DNA of 64,000 nt from Virgisporangium aliadipatigenens. GTDB taxonomy: Bacteria > Actinomycetota > Actinomycetes > Mycobacteriales > Micromonosporaceae. This document shows positions 8,567 through 16,419 of the stretch, one piece after another. The stretch is taken from the NCBI RefSeq assembly GCF_016863615.1, contig NZ_BOPF01000010.1, positions 124,001 through 188,000 of the forward strand, given 5' to 3'. The position numbers were made by a program, and so were the translations under genes. How positions within the stretch are numbered: position 1 is the stretch's first letter; each line of letters starts with the position of its first letter. Under the pieces are notes generated by a model. The model did not search any database. It saw only the letters and a list, made by a program, of their open reading frames with translations, and was not told the DNA's origin.

Positions 8567-9237
8567 CGGTCGTGGCCGAACGGGACAAGGGACGGGTGGT
8601 CCGCCACCGCGGCGGCCGGTTGCGCCGGTTGATCATCGCGGTGGTGGTCCTGCTCGTCGTGGGCCTGGCCGGGACGGCGTGGGCGCTCAGGAAGGACCCG
8701 GCGTCGTCGCCTCCCGCGGCCGCGCCCTCGTCCGCGCCGCCGTCCACGGCGGGACCGCTCACGGCGACCGTCGTCTCGCCGGCCGCGACCGCGCAGGACC
8801 TGCCCGCCCCGGAGCGGGTGCGCATCGGCGCGATCGGCGTCGACGCGGAGCTGGAGCAGATCGACGTCGGCGCGGGCGGCACGCTGACCCCGCCGACCGA
8901 CTTCCACCGCGCCGGCTGGTTCGCGAAGGGCGCCGCGCCCGGGGATCTCGGGCCGGCCGTCATCGCGGGCCACGTCGACACCCGCGAGGGGCCGGCGGTC
9001 TTCTTCCGGCTGCGCGACCTCAAGCCCGGCGACACCATCGAGGTGGTGCGCGGGCCGAAGACGCTGTCGTTCCAGATCACGGCCACGGAGTCGTTCGCGA
9101 AGACGGCGTTCCCGACCAACAAGGTGTACGGGCCGACGCCGGTGCCGGAGCTGCGCCTGGTCACCTGCGGCGGCGACTTCGACGACGGCACCGGCCACTA
9201 CGCCGACAATTTGATCATCTACGCGGTCATGGTCTGA
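8563..9237 (+). CDS. class E/F-type actinobacterial sortase
   Basis: A 224-residue membrane-anchored transpeptidase that would attach or process surface proteins outside the membrane. It has a basic N-terminus (RHRGGRLRR), one membrane helix, a Ser/Ala/Pro linker and a sortase domain with the catalytic histidine in VIAGHVDTREGP and the catalytic cysteine in LRLVTCGGDFD. The TTG start at 8563 overlaps the previous stop and has GGAGGG 7 nt upstream, better than the GTG at 8572. In many relatives the segment after the cysteine reads HYRDN; here it is HYADN, so I cannot place the usual active-site arginine with certainty. Its partner is the DUF4397 protein directly upstream. Confidence 0.88.
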   Translation: MTVVAERDKGRVVRHRGGRLRRLIIAVVVLLVVGLAGTAWALRKDPASSPPAAAPSSAPPSTAGPLTATVVSPAATAQDLPAPERVRIGAIGVDAELEQIDVGAGGTLTPPTDFHRAGWFAKGAAPGDLGPAVIAGHVDTREGPAVFFRLRDLKPGDTIEVVRGPKTLSFQITATESFAKTAFPTNKVYGPTPVPELRLVTCGGDFDDGTGHYADNLIIYAVMV

Positions 9238-9244
9238 CCGGCGG

Positions 9245-9703
9245 CTACTCGGCCAGTTCCGGGGGGAAGCCGCCGGTGGCGATGGGGCCCCAGGCGTCGA
9301 TGGTGATGCGGATCAGGGACTTGCCCTGCTTCACCATCGCGGCGCGGTACTCGTCCCAGTCCGGGTGTTCGCCGGAGATCACCCGGAAGTACTCGACCAG
9401 CGGTTCGAGCGCCTCCGGCAGGTCCAGAACCTCCGCCGTGCCGTCGACCTGCACATACGCGCCGTTGAACTCGTCGGACAGGACGCAGACGGTCACCTTC
9501 GGGTCGCGCCGCAGGTTGCGGATCTTGGCGCGCTGCGGATAGGTCGAGATCACGATCCGGCCCTCGGTGTCCACCCCGGCGGTCACCGGAGAGACCTGGA
9601 GTCCCCCGTGCGAACGGTGGGTGATCAGCACGACGTGGTGCCGGGTGCGCACGAAGTCGAGGAGGGCGTCGCGGTCGACCCGGTCTGCGGTGGCGAGCTT
9701 CAT
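9245..9703 (-). CDS. PPOX-class (F420/FMN-dependent) oxidoreductase
   Basis: A 152-residue split-barrel flavoenzyme of the pyridoxamine-5'-phosphate-oxidase-like superfamily. Typical features are the N-terminal helix with ALLDFVRTRHHVVLIT, VSPVTAGVDTEGRIVISTYP, the basic motif QRAKIRNLRRDPKVTVCVL and the C-terminal RITIDAWGP. Actinobacterial members of this size generally use coenzyme F420. The ATG (9701-9703) overlaps the stop of the LacI gene upstream in an ATGA junction, so the two are translated together, although no functional link is obvious. It converges on the sortase gene with only 7 bp between stops. Confidence 0.85.
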   Translation of the reverse strand: MKLATADRVDRDALLDFVRTRHHVVLITHRSHGGLQVSPVTAGVDTEGRIVISTYPQRAKIRNLRRDPKVTVCVLSDEFNGAYVQVDGTAEVLDLPEALEPLVEYFRVISGEHPDWDEYRAAMVKQGKSLIRITIDAWGPIATGGFPPELAE

Positions 9704-10731
9704 GGGGAAGATCCTGCCACCGGAGCCGTCGACCCGCGCACCACCAGCGACGTGGGCAGGACCAGCTCCCGCGGCTCCTCGCCGGGATGCTGCACCGCCC
9801 GCACGATCATGCGTCCGGCCTGCACGCCCTGTTCGACCACCTCCTGCCGAACCGTCGTCAGGTCCATCACGTCGCTCAGATCGTGATCGTCGATGCCCAC
9901 CACGGAGACGTCCCCCGGGACGGCCAGCCCCATCCGGCGCGCCGCCGCCACCGCCCCGAACGCCAGTTCGTCCGACTCGGCGACGACGGCCGACGGCGGG
10001 TCGGGCCGTTCCATCAGCCGGCGCATCGCCCGCTCCCCGCCCGACACCCCGAACGGCACCGACACCACCAGGTCCGGCTCGACCGGCAGTCCCGTGACGG
10101 CCAGCCCGGCGAGGTAGCCGGCGCGTCGTTCGTGGGCGACGGGCAGCCACATGCTCTGGTCGGCGTAGGTCGAGATCATGCCGATCCGCCGGTGTCCCAG
10201 GCCGGCGAGGTGCTCGACGGCGGTGAGCATGACGCCCGTGTCGTCGATGCGCACGCAGTGCGTCCCGGTGGCGCGCAGCCCCGTCGCCACCACCGGAACG
10301 CCCAGCGTGTGCACCGCCTCGTACTCCGGCTCGGTGAGCGGCATGGCGACGGTGAGCACGGCGTCGACCCGGCGCCGCAGCGGCAGTTGGTCGAAGAAGC
10401 GGGTGCGCGCGGAGAGGTCCCCGAGGCTGTACAGCAGCAGATCCAGACCGGCCTCTCGGAGGACCTCCTCGGCGCCGGCGACCACCTTGCTGAAGTACCA
10501 CCGGGCCGCGTGCGGAACGACCACTCCCACGGTGTGCGTGCGCCGGGAGGCCAGCCGTGAGGCGATGGGGGAGACGACGTACGAGAGTTCGGCGGCCGCG
10601 GCCAGAACCCGTCCGCGGGTGTCCGCTGAAACGTTCGGCAGGCCACGCAGGGTGCGGGAGACTGTCGCGGTGGAGACGCCCGCCCGGCGCGCGACGTCCT
10701 CCATGCTGACCGGCTCTACCTGGCGTGCCAC
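9700..10731 (-). CDS. LacI-family repressor of the adjacent alpha-glucoside operon
   Basis: A 343-residue regulator. The N-terminal helix-turn-helix and hinge read VSMEDVARRAGVSTATVSRT followed by PNVSADTRGRVLAAAAELSY, as in classic LacI members. The periplasmic-binding-like effector domain shows VGVVVPHAARWYFSKVVAGA, VVIGIDDHD-like VVGIDDHDLSD and a dimer region. It starts at GTG 10731. It is divergent from the sugar importer operon, and two AAGCGCT-cored operators lie between them. I infer that it represses the importer and GH13 genes until a glucoside-derived inducer binds. Confidence 0.9.
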   Translation of the reverse strand: MARQVEPVSMEDVARRAGVSTATVSRTLRGLPNVSADTRGRVLAAAAELSYVVSPIASRLASRRTHTVGVVVPHAARWYFSKVVAGAEEVLREAGLDLLLYSLGDLSARTRFFDQLPLRRRVDAVLTVAMPLTEPEYEAVHTLGVPVVATGLRATGTHCVRIDDTGVMLTAVEHLAGLGHRRIGMISTYADQSMWLPVAHERRAGYLAGLAVTGLPVEPDLVVSVPFGVSGGERAMRRLMERPDPPSAVVAESDELAFGAVAAARRMGLAVPGDVSVVGIDDHDLSDVMDLTTVRQEVVEQGVQAGRMIVRAVQHPGEEPRELVLPTSLVVRGSTAPVAGSSP

Positions 10732-10802
10732 GACGCGCAGGTTACCGCCCGACTCCGAATCGTTATGCGGTGGTGGGGGGTTGATCGCTGGACAGCCGTG
10801 CT

Positions 10803-10818
10803 TTGCAAGCGCTTACAT
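10803..10818. promoter_or_regulatory. LacI-family operator 1
   Basis: TTGCAAGC|GCTTACAT is a near-palindrome centred at 10810/10811 with the central CG and AAGC/GCTT arms seen in operators of sugar-responsive LacI-family repressors (MalR/AglR/CcpA-like). It lies between the divergent lacI and alpha-glucoside importer genes. Confidence 0.7.
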
Positions 10819-10866
10819 ACAGAGGCTTAGCACGAAACAAAATCTTCACGCAGGCAACCTGGGTGA

Positions 10867-10882
10867 AATCAAGCGCTACGCA
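10867..10882. promoter_or_regulatory. LacI-family operator 2
   Basis: AATCAAGC|GCTACGCA, centred at 10874/10875, repeats the AAGCGCT core of operator 1 with weaker outer symmetry. The centres are 64 bp apart, about six helical turns, and this copy lies just upstream of the binding-protein start at 10909, where a bound repressor would block transcription. Confidence 0.55.
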
Positions 10883-10908
10883 ACCAGTTGAGACGTGAGG
10901 GGGACCAC

Positions 10909-12255
10909 GTGACCGACCTCTTGAGGCGCGGCCGCCGAGTGCTCGCCGTCGCCGGTGTCATGGGCCTGGCGTTGACCGGTGCCGTGGCCTGCAGCAGCGA
11001 CGACGGTGGCACCGCCAAGGATCCGGATTCCGCGGAGTGCCAGCCGTTCAAGGACTACCAGGGCCACAGTGGGACCGAGGTGACGGCCTACTCGTCGATC
11101 CGGGACGTCGAGTCGGACAAGCTGGACCAGTCGTGGAAGCTGTTCGAGGACTGCACCGGCATCGACATCCAGCACGAGGGGGACGGTGCCTTCGAGGCGC
11201 AGGTCCAGGTGCGCTCGGACGGCGGTAACGCCCCCGACCTGGCGTTCTTCCCTCAGCCCGGCCTGCTGCAGCGGTTCGCCACGGCGGGCAAACTGAAGGA
11301 AGCCTCGGCCAAGACCAAGGAAACCGCGCAGAAGAACTTCTCGACCGACTGGCTCAACTACGGCACGGTCGCCGGCAAGTTCTACGCGGCTCCGCTCGGC
11401 TCCAACGTCAAGTCGTTCGTCTGGTACTCGCCGGGCCTCTTCAAGGAGAAGAGCTGGGCGGTTCCGCAGACGTTCGACGAGATGATCCAACTCAGTGACA
11501 AGGTCGCCTCCGGCGGCGGCGGGATCAGCCCGTGGTGCGTCGGTCTCGAGTCACAGGACGCGACCGGCTGGCCGGCCACCGACTGGCTCGAGGACGTGAT
11601 CCTGCGCGACCACGGTCCGGACGTCTACGACCAGTGGGTGCAGCACAAGATCCCGTTCAACGACCCGCGGATCGTGAGCTCGCTCGACAAGGTCGGCAGC
11701 ATCATCAAGAACAACAAGTACGTCGGCGACCCGAAGCGCGAGGTCACCACCTCGTTCCAGGAGGGTGGCCTGCCGGTCAAGGACAAGAAGTGCGCCATGC
11801 ACCGCCAGGCGTCCTTCTACGCCAACCAGTGGCCGGACGGCACCAAGGTCGCGCAGGACGGCGACGTGTACGCCTTCTACTTCCCGGCCGTCGACCCGGC
11901 CAAGGGTAAGCCGGTGCTCGCCGCCGGTGAGTTCGTCGCCGCGTTCGCGGACCGGCCCGAGGTGCAGGCCGTGCAGGCGTACCTCGCCAGCTCGGAGTGG
12001 GCCCTCTCGCGGGCCAAGCTCGGCTCGTGGGTCAGCGCCAACAAGAACGTCCCGGTCGAGACCTTCGAGAGCCCGATCGACAAGCTGTCGGTGCAGATCC
12101 TGCAGGACCCGAAGAGCGTGCTGCGGTTCGACGGTTCGGACCTCATGCCGGGCTCGGTCGGTGCCGGCACGTTCTGGAAGCAGATGATCGAGTGGGTCAA
12201 CGGTAAGGACAGCGCGGCCACCCTGGCTGCCATCGAGGCCAGCTGGCCGAAGTAG
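10909..12255 (+). CDS. aglE: alpha-glucoside ABC importer, substrate-binding lipoprotein
   Basis: A 448-residue extracytoplasmic solute-binding protein. The signal peptide ends in LTGAVAC, a lipobox whose cysteine would be lipidated. The mature domain has family-typical elements, e.g. GGNAPDLAFFPQPGLLQRFA and WVSANKNVPVETFESPI. I chose GTG 10909 (GAGGGGG upstream) over TTG 10888 because the basic N-region then starts directly. It is first in an operon with two permeases and a GH13 alpha-glucosidase, the same order as rhizobial aglE-F-G-A. Two operators lie upstream and hairpins follow it, so it is probably repressor-controlled and made in excess over the permeases. Confidence 0.85.
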   Translation: MTDLLRRGRRVLAVAGVMGLALTGAVACSSDDGGTAKDPDSAECQPFKDYQGHSGTEVTAYSSIRDVESDKLDQSWKLFEDCTGIDIQHEGDGAFEAQVQVRSDGGNAPDLAFFPQPGLLQRFATAGKLKEASAKTKETAQKNFSTDWLNYGTVAGKFYAAPLGSNVKSFVWYSPGLFKEKSWAVPQTFDEMIQLSDKVASGGGGISPWCVGLESQDATGWPATDWLEDVILRDHGPDVYDQWVQHKIPFNDPRIVSSLDKVGSIIKNNKYVGDPKREVTTSFQEGGLPVKDKKCAMHRQASFYANQWPDGTKVAQDGDVYAFYFPAVDPAKGKPVLAAGEFVAAFADRPEVQAVQAYLASSEWALSRAKLGSWVSANKNVPVETFESPIDKLSVQILQDPKSVLRFDGSDLMPGSVGAGTFWKQMIEWVNGKDSAATLAAIEASWPK

Positions 12256-12258
12256 CAC

Positions 12259-12323
12259 CCTGCCTGCGAAGAGGCAGGTTCCACCCCGGCCGCGGCGCCT
12301 CCCCACCCCGAGGCGTCGCGGCC
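12259..12323 (+). promoter_or_regulatory. two intra-operon hairpins after the binding-protein gene
   Basis: CCTGCCT (12259-12265) pairs perfectly with AGGCAGG (12272-12278). Just after it, GGCCGCGGCGCCTC (12288-12301) pairs with GAGGCGTCGCGGCC (12310-12323) with one G-T pair. They sit between the aglE stop and the aglF ribosome site. Such hairpins commonly stabilise or partly terminate the upstream mRNA so that binding protein exceeds permease. Confidence 0.6.
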
Positions 12324-12350
12324 ACCCCATCCCACCCCTTGGGAGAACGC

Positions 12351-13385
12351 ATGGATTTCGCGAGGGAGTCGCCCAAGTTCGTTCAGCTGCTGATCGGGAT
12401 CGTCGCGTTCGTCGTCTTCGTCGCCGCACTCCTGGCCCTGGTCGCACTCTCCGACCGGATCAGCACGGGCACCCGTAAGCGCAAGGGCTTCGCCGGCGCG
12501 ATCGTCGAGCGGTTCCGCAACCGCCCCGAACGGCTGCCGGCCGTCATCTTCCTGTTCCCGGCCGTCGTCCTGCTCCTGATCGGGCTGGTCGTGCCGGCGA
12601 TCCGCACCACGATCCTGTCGTTCAAGAACGGCGGCAGCACCGAGTGGGTCGGCCTCGAGAACTACAAGTGGATGTTCAACGACCCGGGCACCCGCATCGT
12701 GCTGCGCAACACCCTCATCTGGGTGGTGCTGGTGCCGCTGCTCTCCACCGGGATCGGCCTGGTCTACGCGGTCCTGATCGACAAGGCCAAGTTCGAGCGG
12801 GTCGCCAAGTCGCTGGTCTTCATGCCGATGGCGGTGTCGTTCGTGGGCGCCTCGATCGTGTGGAAGTTCGTCTACGCGGACCGGCCGCCCGGGCAGGAGC
12901 AGATCGGCCTGCTCAACTACATCTGGGCCGCGATGGGCGGCGAGCCGCAGCAGTGGCTGGTCAACAAGCCGTTGAACAACCTGTTCCTCATCGTCATCAT
13001 GGTCTGGATCCAGGCCGGGTTCGCGATGGTGGTGCTCTCGGCGGCGATCAAGGCCATCCCGGGGGAGATCGTCGAGGCGGCCCGGATCGACGGGGTCAAC
13101 GCCTGGCAGATGTTCTGGCGGGTGACGATGCCGAGCATCCGCGCCGCGCTGACCGTGGTCCTGGTGACCATCTCGATCGCCTCGCTGAAGGTCTTCGACA
13201 TCGTGCGGACCGGCACCAACGGCAACTTCGACACGAGCGTCATCGCGAACGAGATGTACAACAACGCCTTCCGTTACGGCGAGGCCGGCCGCGGCTCCGC
13301 GCTCGCGGTCTTCCTGTTCGTCCTGGTGGTTCCTATCGTGGTCTACCAGATCCGGGCGCTGCGCCAGCAGCGCGCGACCCGCTGA
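12351..13385 (+). CDS. aglF: alpha-glucoside ABC importer, permease 1
   Basis: A 344-residue MalF-type inner-membrane permease with an extra N-terminal helix, then segments beginning AVIFLFPAVVLLLIGLVVPA, LIWVVLVPLLSTGIGLVYAV and others, ending QIRALRQQRATR. The cytoplasmic EAA coupling loop reads EIVEAARIDGVNAWQMFWRV. The ATG at 12351 has GGGAGAA upstream. It acts with the binding lipoprotein before it and the second permease after it. No ATPase gene is in the operon, so a shared ATPase of the MsiK type, encoded elsewhere, is the probable energiser, as is common in actinobacteria. Confidence 0.9.
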   Translation: MDFARESPKFVQLLIGIVAFVVFVAALLALVALSDRISTGTRKRKGFAGAIVERFRNRPERLPAVIFLFPAVVLLLIGLVVPAIRTTILSFKNGGSTEWVGLENYKWMFNDPGTRIVLRNTLIWVVLVPLLSTGIGLVYAVLIDKAKFERVAKSLVFMPMAVSFVGASIVWKFVYADRPPGQEQIGLLNYIWAAMGGEPQQWLVNKPLNNLFLIVIMVWIQAGFAMVVLSAAIKAIPGEIVEAARIDGVNAWQMFWRVTMPSIRAALTVVLVTISIASLKVFDIVRTGTNGNFDTSVIANEMYNNAFRYGEAGRGSALAVFLFVLVVPIVVYQIRALRQQRATR

Positions 13386-13399
13386 TCCCGGAGGACGCG

Positions 13400-14362
13400 A
13401 TGGCAGCCACCACCTCCACCCCGCCCGTTGCGGCGGTGCCCACCCCCGTCGCCGACACGCTGGCCGGAAAGACCCGCAAGAAGCTGGTCAGCCGCGGCGC
13501 CACGATCGCCTCGATCATCATCGCCATTCTGTGGACCACTCCCACGTTCGGTCTGCTGGTGTCCTCGTTCCGGCCGGAGAACGAGATCAAGACGACGGGC
13601 TGGTGGAACTTCTTCACCGACCCCGAGATCACCATGAAGAACTACAACGACGTGCTCTTCGGCCAGTCCGCCGCCAACGGTCGGCTCGCGAGCTTCCTCG
13701 TCAACTCGATCGTCATCACCGTGCCGTCGGTGCTGTTCCCGCTGGCGATCGCCTCGTTCGCGGCGTACGCGCTGGCGTGGCTCAACTTCCGCGGCCGGGA
13801 CTGGGTCTACATCGGCGTCTTCGCCCTCCAGGTGGTGCCGCTGCAGATGGCGCTGGTGCCGCTGCTGTCGTTCTTCTCCCGGGGGGTCAAGCTCGGCGGC
13901 CTGACGCTGATGCCCCCGTGGCAGTTGGAGGGAGCGGAGAAGTTCGTCCAGGTGTGGTTCGCGCATACGTGCTTCGCGCTACCACTGGCGATCTTCCTGC
14001 TGCACAACTTCATGTCGGAGCTGCCCGGTGACCTCATGGAGGCCGCGAAGGTCGACGGCGCGGGCCACGCCAAGATCTTCCGGAACATCGTGCTGCCGCT
14101 GATCGTCCCGGCCATCGCCTCGGTCGCGATCTTCCAGTTCCTCTGGGTGTGGAACGACCTGCTCGTCGCGCTGACGTTCGGCGGCACCGACCAGACGGCG
14201 CCGATGACCGTGCGCCTGGCGTCACTGGCCGGCACGAAGGGTGGCGAGTGGCAACGGCTCACCTCGGGCGCGTTCGTCTCGATGGTGATCCCGTTGATCG
14301 TCTTCCTCTCGCTTCAGCGCTATTTCGTGCGCGGTCTGCTTGCGGGCAGCGTGAAGGGGTAA
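13400..14362 (+). CDS. aglG: alpha-glucoside ABC importer, permease 2
   Basis: A 320-residue MalG-type permease with about six membrane helices, starting with IASIIIAILWTTPTFGLLVS and ending in LQRYFVRGLLAGSVKG, the usual C-terminus of this family. The EAA loop reads DLMEAAKVDGAGHAKIFRNI. A GGAGG site precedes ATG 13400, 14 bp after the first permease. It forms the membrane channel together with that partner. The stop is 5 bp before the GH13 gene, so the glycosidase is part of the same transcript. Confidence 0.9.
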   Translation: MAATTSTPPVAAVPTPVADTLAGKTRKKLVSRGATIASIIIAILWTTPTFGLLVSSFRPENEIKTTGWWNFFTDPEITMKNYNDVLFGQSAANGRLASFLVNSIVITVPSVLFPLAIASFAAYALAWLNFRGRDWVYIGVFALQVVPLQMALVPLLSFFSRGVKLGGLTLMPPWQLEGAEKFVQVWFAHTCFALPLAIFLLHNFMSELPGDLMEAAKVDGAGHAKIFRNIVLPLIVPAIASVAIFQFLWVWNDLLVALTFGGTDQTAPMTVRLASLAGTKGGEWQRLTSGAFVSMVIPLIVFLSLQRYFVRGLLAGSVKG

Positions 14363-14367
14363 AGCTG

Positions 14368-15981
14368 GTGCTCATGCACTGGTGGCGAGACGCGGTCATC
14401 TATCAGGTCTATCCACGGTCGTTCGCCGACCATGACGGGGACGGGTACGGCGACCTCGCCGGCATCGCCGCCCGGCTCGATCATCTGGTCGAGCTGGGCG
14501 TCGACGCGGTGTGGATGTCGCCGTTCTACACGTCTCCGCAGGCGGACGCGGGGTACGACGTCGCCGACTACCGGGCCGTCGACCCGCTCTTCGGGACGCT
14601 CGACGACTTCGACAAGCTGGCCGCCCGGGCCAGGGAACTCGGCCTGAAGCTCATCGTCGACCTCGTGCCCAACCACAGTTCGGACCGGCACGCGTGGTTC
14701 CAGGCGGCGCTGGCCGCAGCGCCCGGCAGCACGGAACGCGCGCGCTACGTCTTCCGCGACGGCGTCGGCGACGCCCCGCCGAACGACTGGACGAGCGTCT
14801 TCGGCGGCCCGGCGTGGACCCGCGTGCCGGACGGCCAGTGGTACCTGCATCTGTTCGACACCCATCAGCCGGACTTCAACTGGGACAACCCCGAGGTGCG
14901 CGAGGAGTTCCTCGACGTGCTGCGCTTCTGGCTGGACCGCGGGGTCGACGGGTTCCGGGTGGATGTCGCGCACGGGCTCGTGAAGCGGCTCGACGACGCG
15001 ACCTGGAGGGGGCAGAGCGAGGGCATCGCCAAGGCCGACCCGAGCGGCGAGGGCCCGCCGATGTGGGACCAGGACGCGGTGCACGACATCTACCGTTCCT
15101 GGCGGGCGCTGCTCGACACGTACGGCACGCCGGGCGACAAGATCCTGGTGGCCGAGGCGTGGGTGGCGCCACCGCCGCGGCTGGCCCGGTACGTGCGCGG
15201 CGACGAGATGCACCAGGCGTTCAACTTCGAGTACCTGCTGGCCCCCTGGGAGCCCGACGAACTGCGGCGGATCATCACCGAGTCGCTCGCGGCCAACGGC
15301 GCCGTCGGGGCGCCCACGACGTGGGTGCTCTCCAACCACGACGTCGTCCGGACGGCCTCCCGGCTGGGCGTCTCGGGACCGCCGATGCTGGGCGGGATCG
15401 GTGCCGACGACCCGCAGCCGGATCCGGTGCTGGGCCTGCGGCGGGCCCGCGCGGCGGCGCTGCTGATGCTGGCGCTGCCCGGTTCGGCGTACGTGTACCA
15501 GGGGGAGGAGCTGGGGCTGCCCGAGCACACGACGCTGCTGGACACGCTGCGGCAGGACCCGACGTGGGAGCGTTCCGGCCACACGTCGAAGGGGCGGGAC
15601 GGCTGCCGGGTGCCGATCCCGTGGCGCGCGGACGCGCCGGCGTACGGGTTCTCGCCGACGGGCGCGTCGTGGCTGCCGCAGCCGCCGATCTGGGCGCAGC
15701 TTGCCCCGGACCGGCAGCGCGGGGTCGAGGGGTCGACGTTCGAGCTGTTCAAGGCCGCGTTGCGGCTGCGCCGGGAGTTCGGGTTGGGGTCGGGGGAACT
15801 GCGCTTCCTGGACCTCGGTCCGCGCGTGCTGGCCGCCGAGGTGGGGGAGACCCTGGTCGTCACCAATTTCGGGGTCGAACGGGTCGAGCTTCCGGCCGGC
15901 CGCCGGATCGTGCTGGCGAGCGAGCCCGTCGAGGGCGACACGATTCCGACCGACGTGACGGTCTGGTCCCGCACTACATAG
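14368..15981 (+). CDS. aglA: GH13 alpha-glucosidase
   Basis: A 537-residue cytoplasmic (beta/alpha)8 enzyme. The GH13 conserved regions are all present: DLVPNHSS, GFRVDVAHG with nucleophile Asp199, VAEAW with acid/base Glu263, and LSNHD with Asp325. The N-terminus WWRDAVIYQVYPRSFAD is typical of oligo-1,6-glucosidase and alpha-glucosidase subfamilies. GTG 14368 is favoured over ATG 14374 by spacing from AAGGGG. As last gene of the importer operon it would cleave the imported alpha-glucoside (maltose, isomaltose, sucrose-type or trehalose-type) to glucose. The exact substrate cannot be fixed from sequence. Confidence 0.9.
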   Translation: MLMHWWRDAVIYQVYPRSFADHDGDGYGDLAGIAARLDHLVELGVDAVWMSPFYTSPQADAGYDVADYRAVDPLFGTLDDFDKLAARARELGLKLIVDLVPNHSSDRHAWFQAALAAAPGSTERARYVFRDGVGDAPPNDWTSVFGGPAWTRVPDGQWYLHLFDTHQPDFNWDNPEVREEFLDVLRFWLDRGVDGFRVDVAHGLVKRLDDATWRGQSEGIAKADPSGEGPPMWDQDAVHDIYRSWRALLDTYGTPGDKILVAEAWVAPPPRLARYVRGDEMHQAFNFEYLLAPWEPDELRRIITESLAANGAVGAPTTWVLSNHDVVRTASRLGVSGPPMLGGIGADDPQPDPVLGLRRARAAALLMLALPGSAYVYQGEELGLPEHTTLLDTLRQDPTWERSGHTSKGRDGCRVPIPWRADAPAYGFSPTGASWLPQPPIWAQLAPDRQRGVEGSTFELFKAALRLRREFGLGSGELRFLDLGPRVLAAEVGETLVVTNFGVERVELPAGRRIVLASEPVEGDTIPTDVTVWSRTT

Positions 15982-16023
15982 CGGATAGCGACTTCGTGGC
16001 TACCATACGGCGTTACCCTCGCA

Positions 16024-16419
16024 ATGGTGGGCCATGATCAGTCAGCGGGGCGGGTGCTCGTCGTGGACGACAACGACGACATCCGCTCCCTCGTGGAGTT
16101 CAAGCTGGTGCAGGCGGGCTACACGGTGACGGTCGCCGGCAACGGCCCGGACGGCCTCGACCGGGCCCGCGAGTGGCACCCCGACCTGGTCGTGCTCGAC
16201 GTGGCCATGCCCGGCATGACCGGCTACGACGTCTGCAAGGAGATGCGCGGTGACCCCGCCACCGCGCACATCCCCGTGATCATGCTGACCGCACGCGACT
16301 CGACCGAGTTCTCCACGCTCGGCTACATGGCCGGCGCCGACATGTACCTGACCAAGCCGATCGTCCTGCGGACGCTGCTGGACAAGGTCGAGTCACTGAT
16401 CCACGCCGACACCCGCTAG
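16024..16419 (+). CDS. stand-alone response-regulator receiver domain
   Basis: A 131-residue CheY-like protein with only a receiver domain: acidic pair in VLVVDDNDD, phospho-acceptor Asp59 in LVVLDVAMPGMTGYDV, Thr89 in IMLTA and Lys111 in LTKP. There is no output domain, so it must act by protein interaction or by relaying phosphate. No histidine kinase gene is adjacent. Its stop overlaps the stop of the convergent septum-formation gene by four bases. Partner and role are unknown. Confidence 0.9.
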   Translation: MVGHDQSAGRVLVVDDNDDIRSLVEFKLVQAGYTVTVAGNGPDGLDRAREWHPDLVVLDVAMPGMTGYDVCKEMRGDPATAHIPVIMLTARDSTEFSTLGYMAGADMYLTKPIVLRTLLDKVESLIHADTR

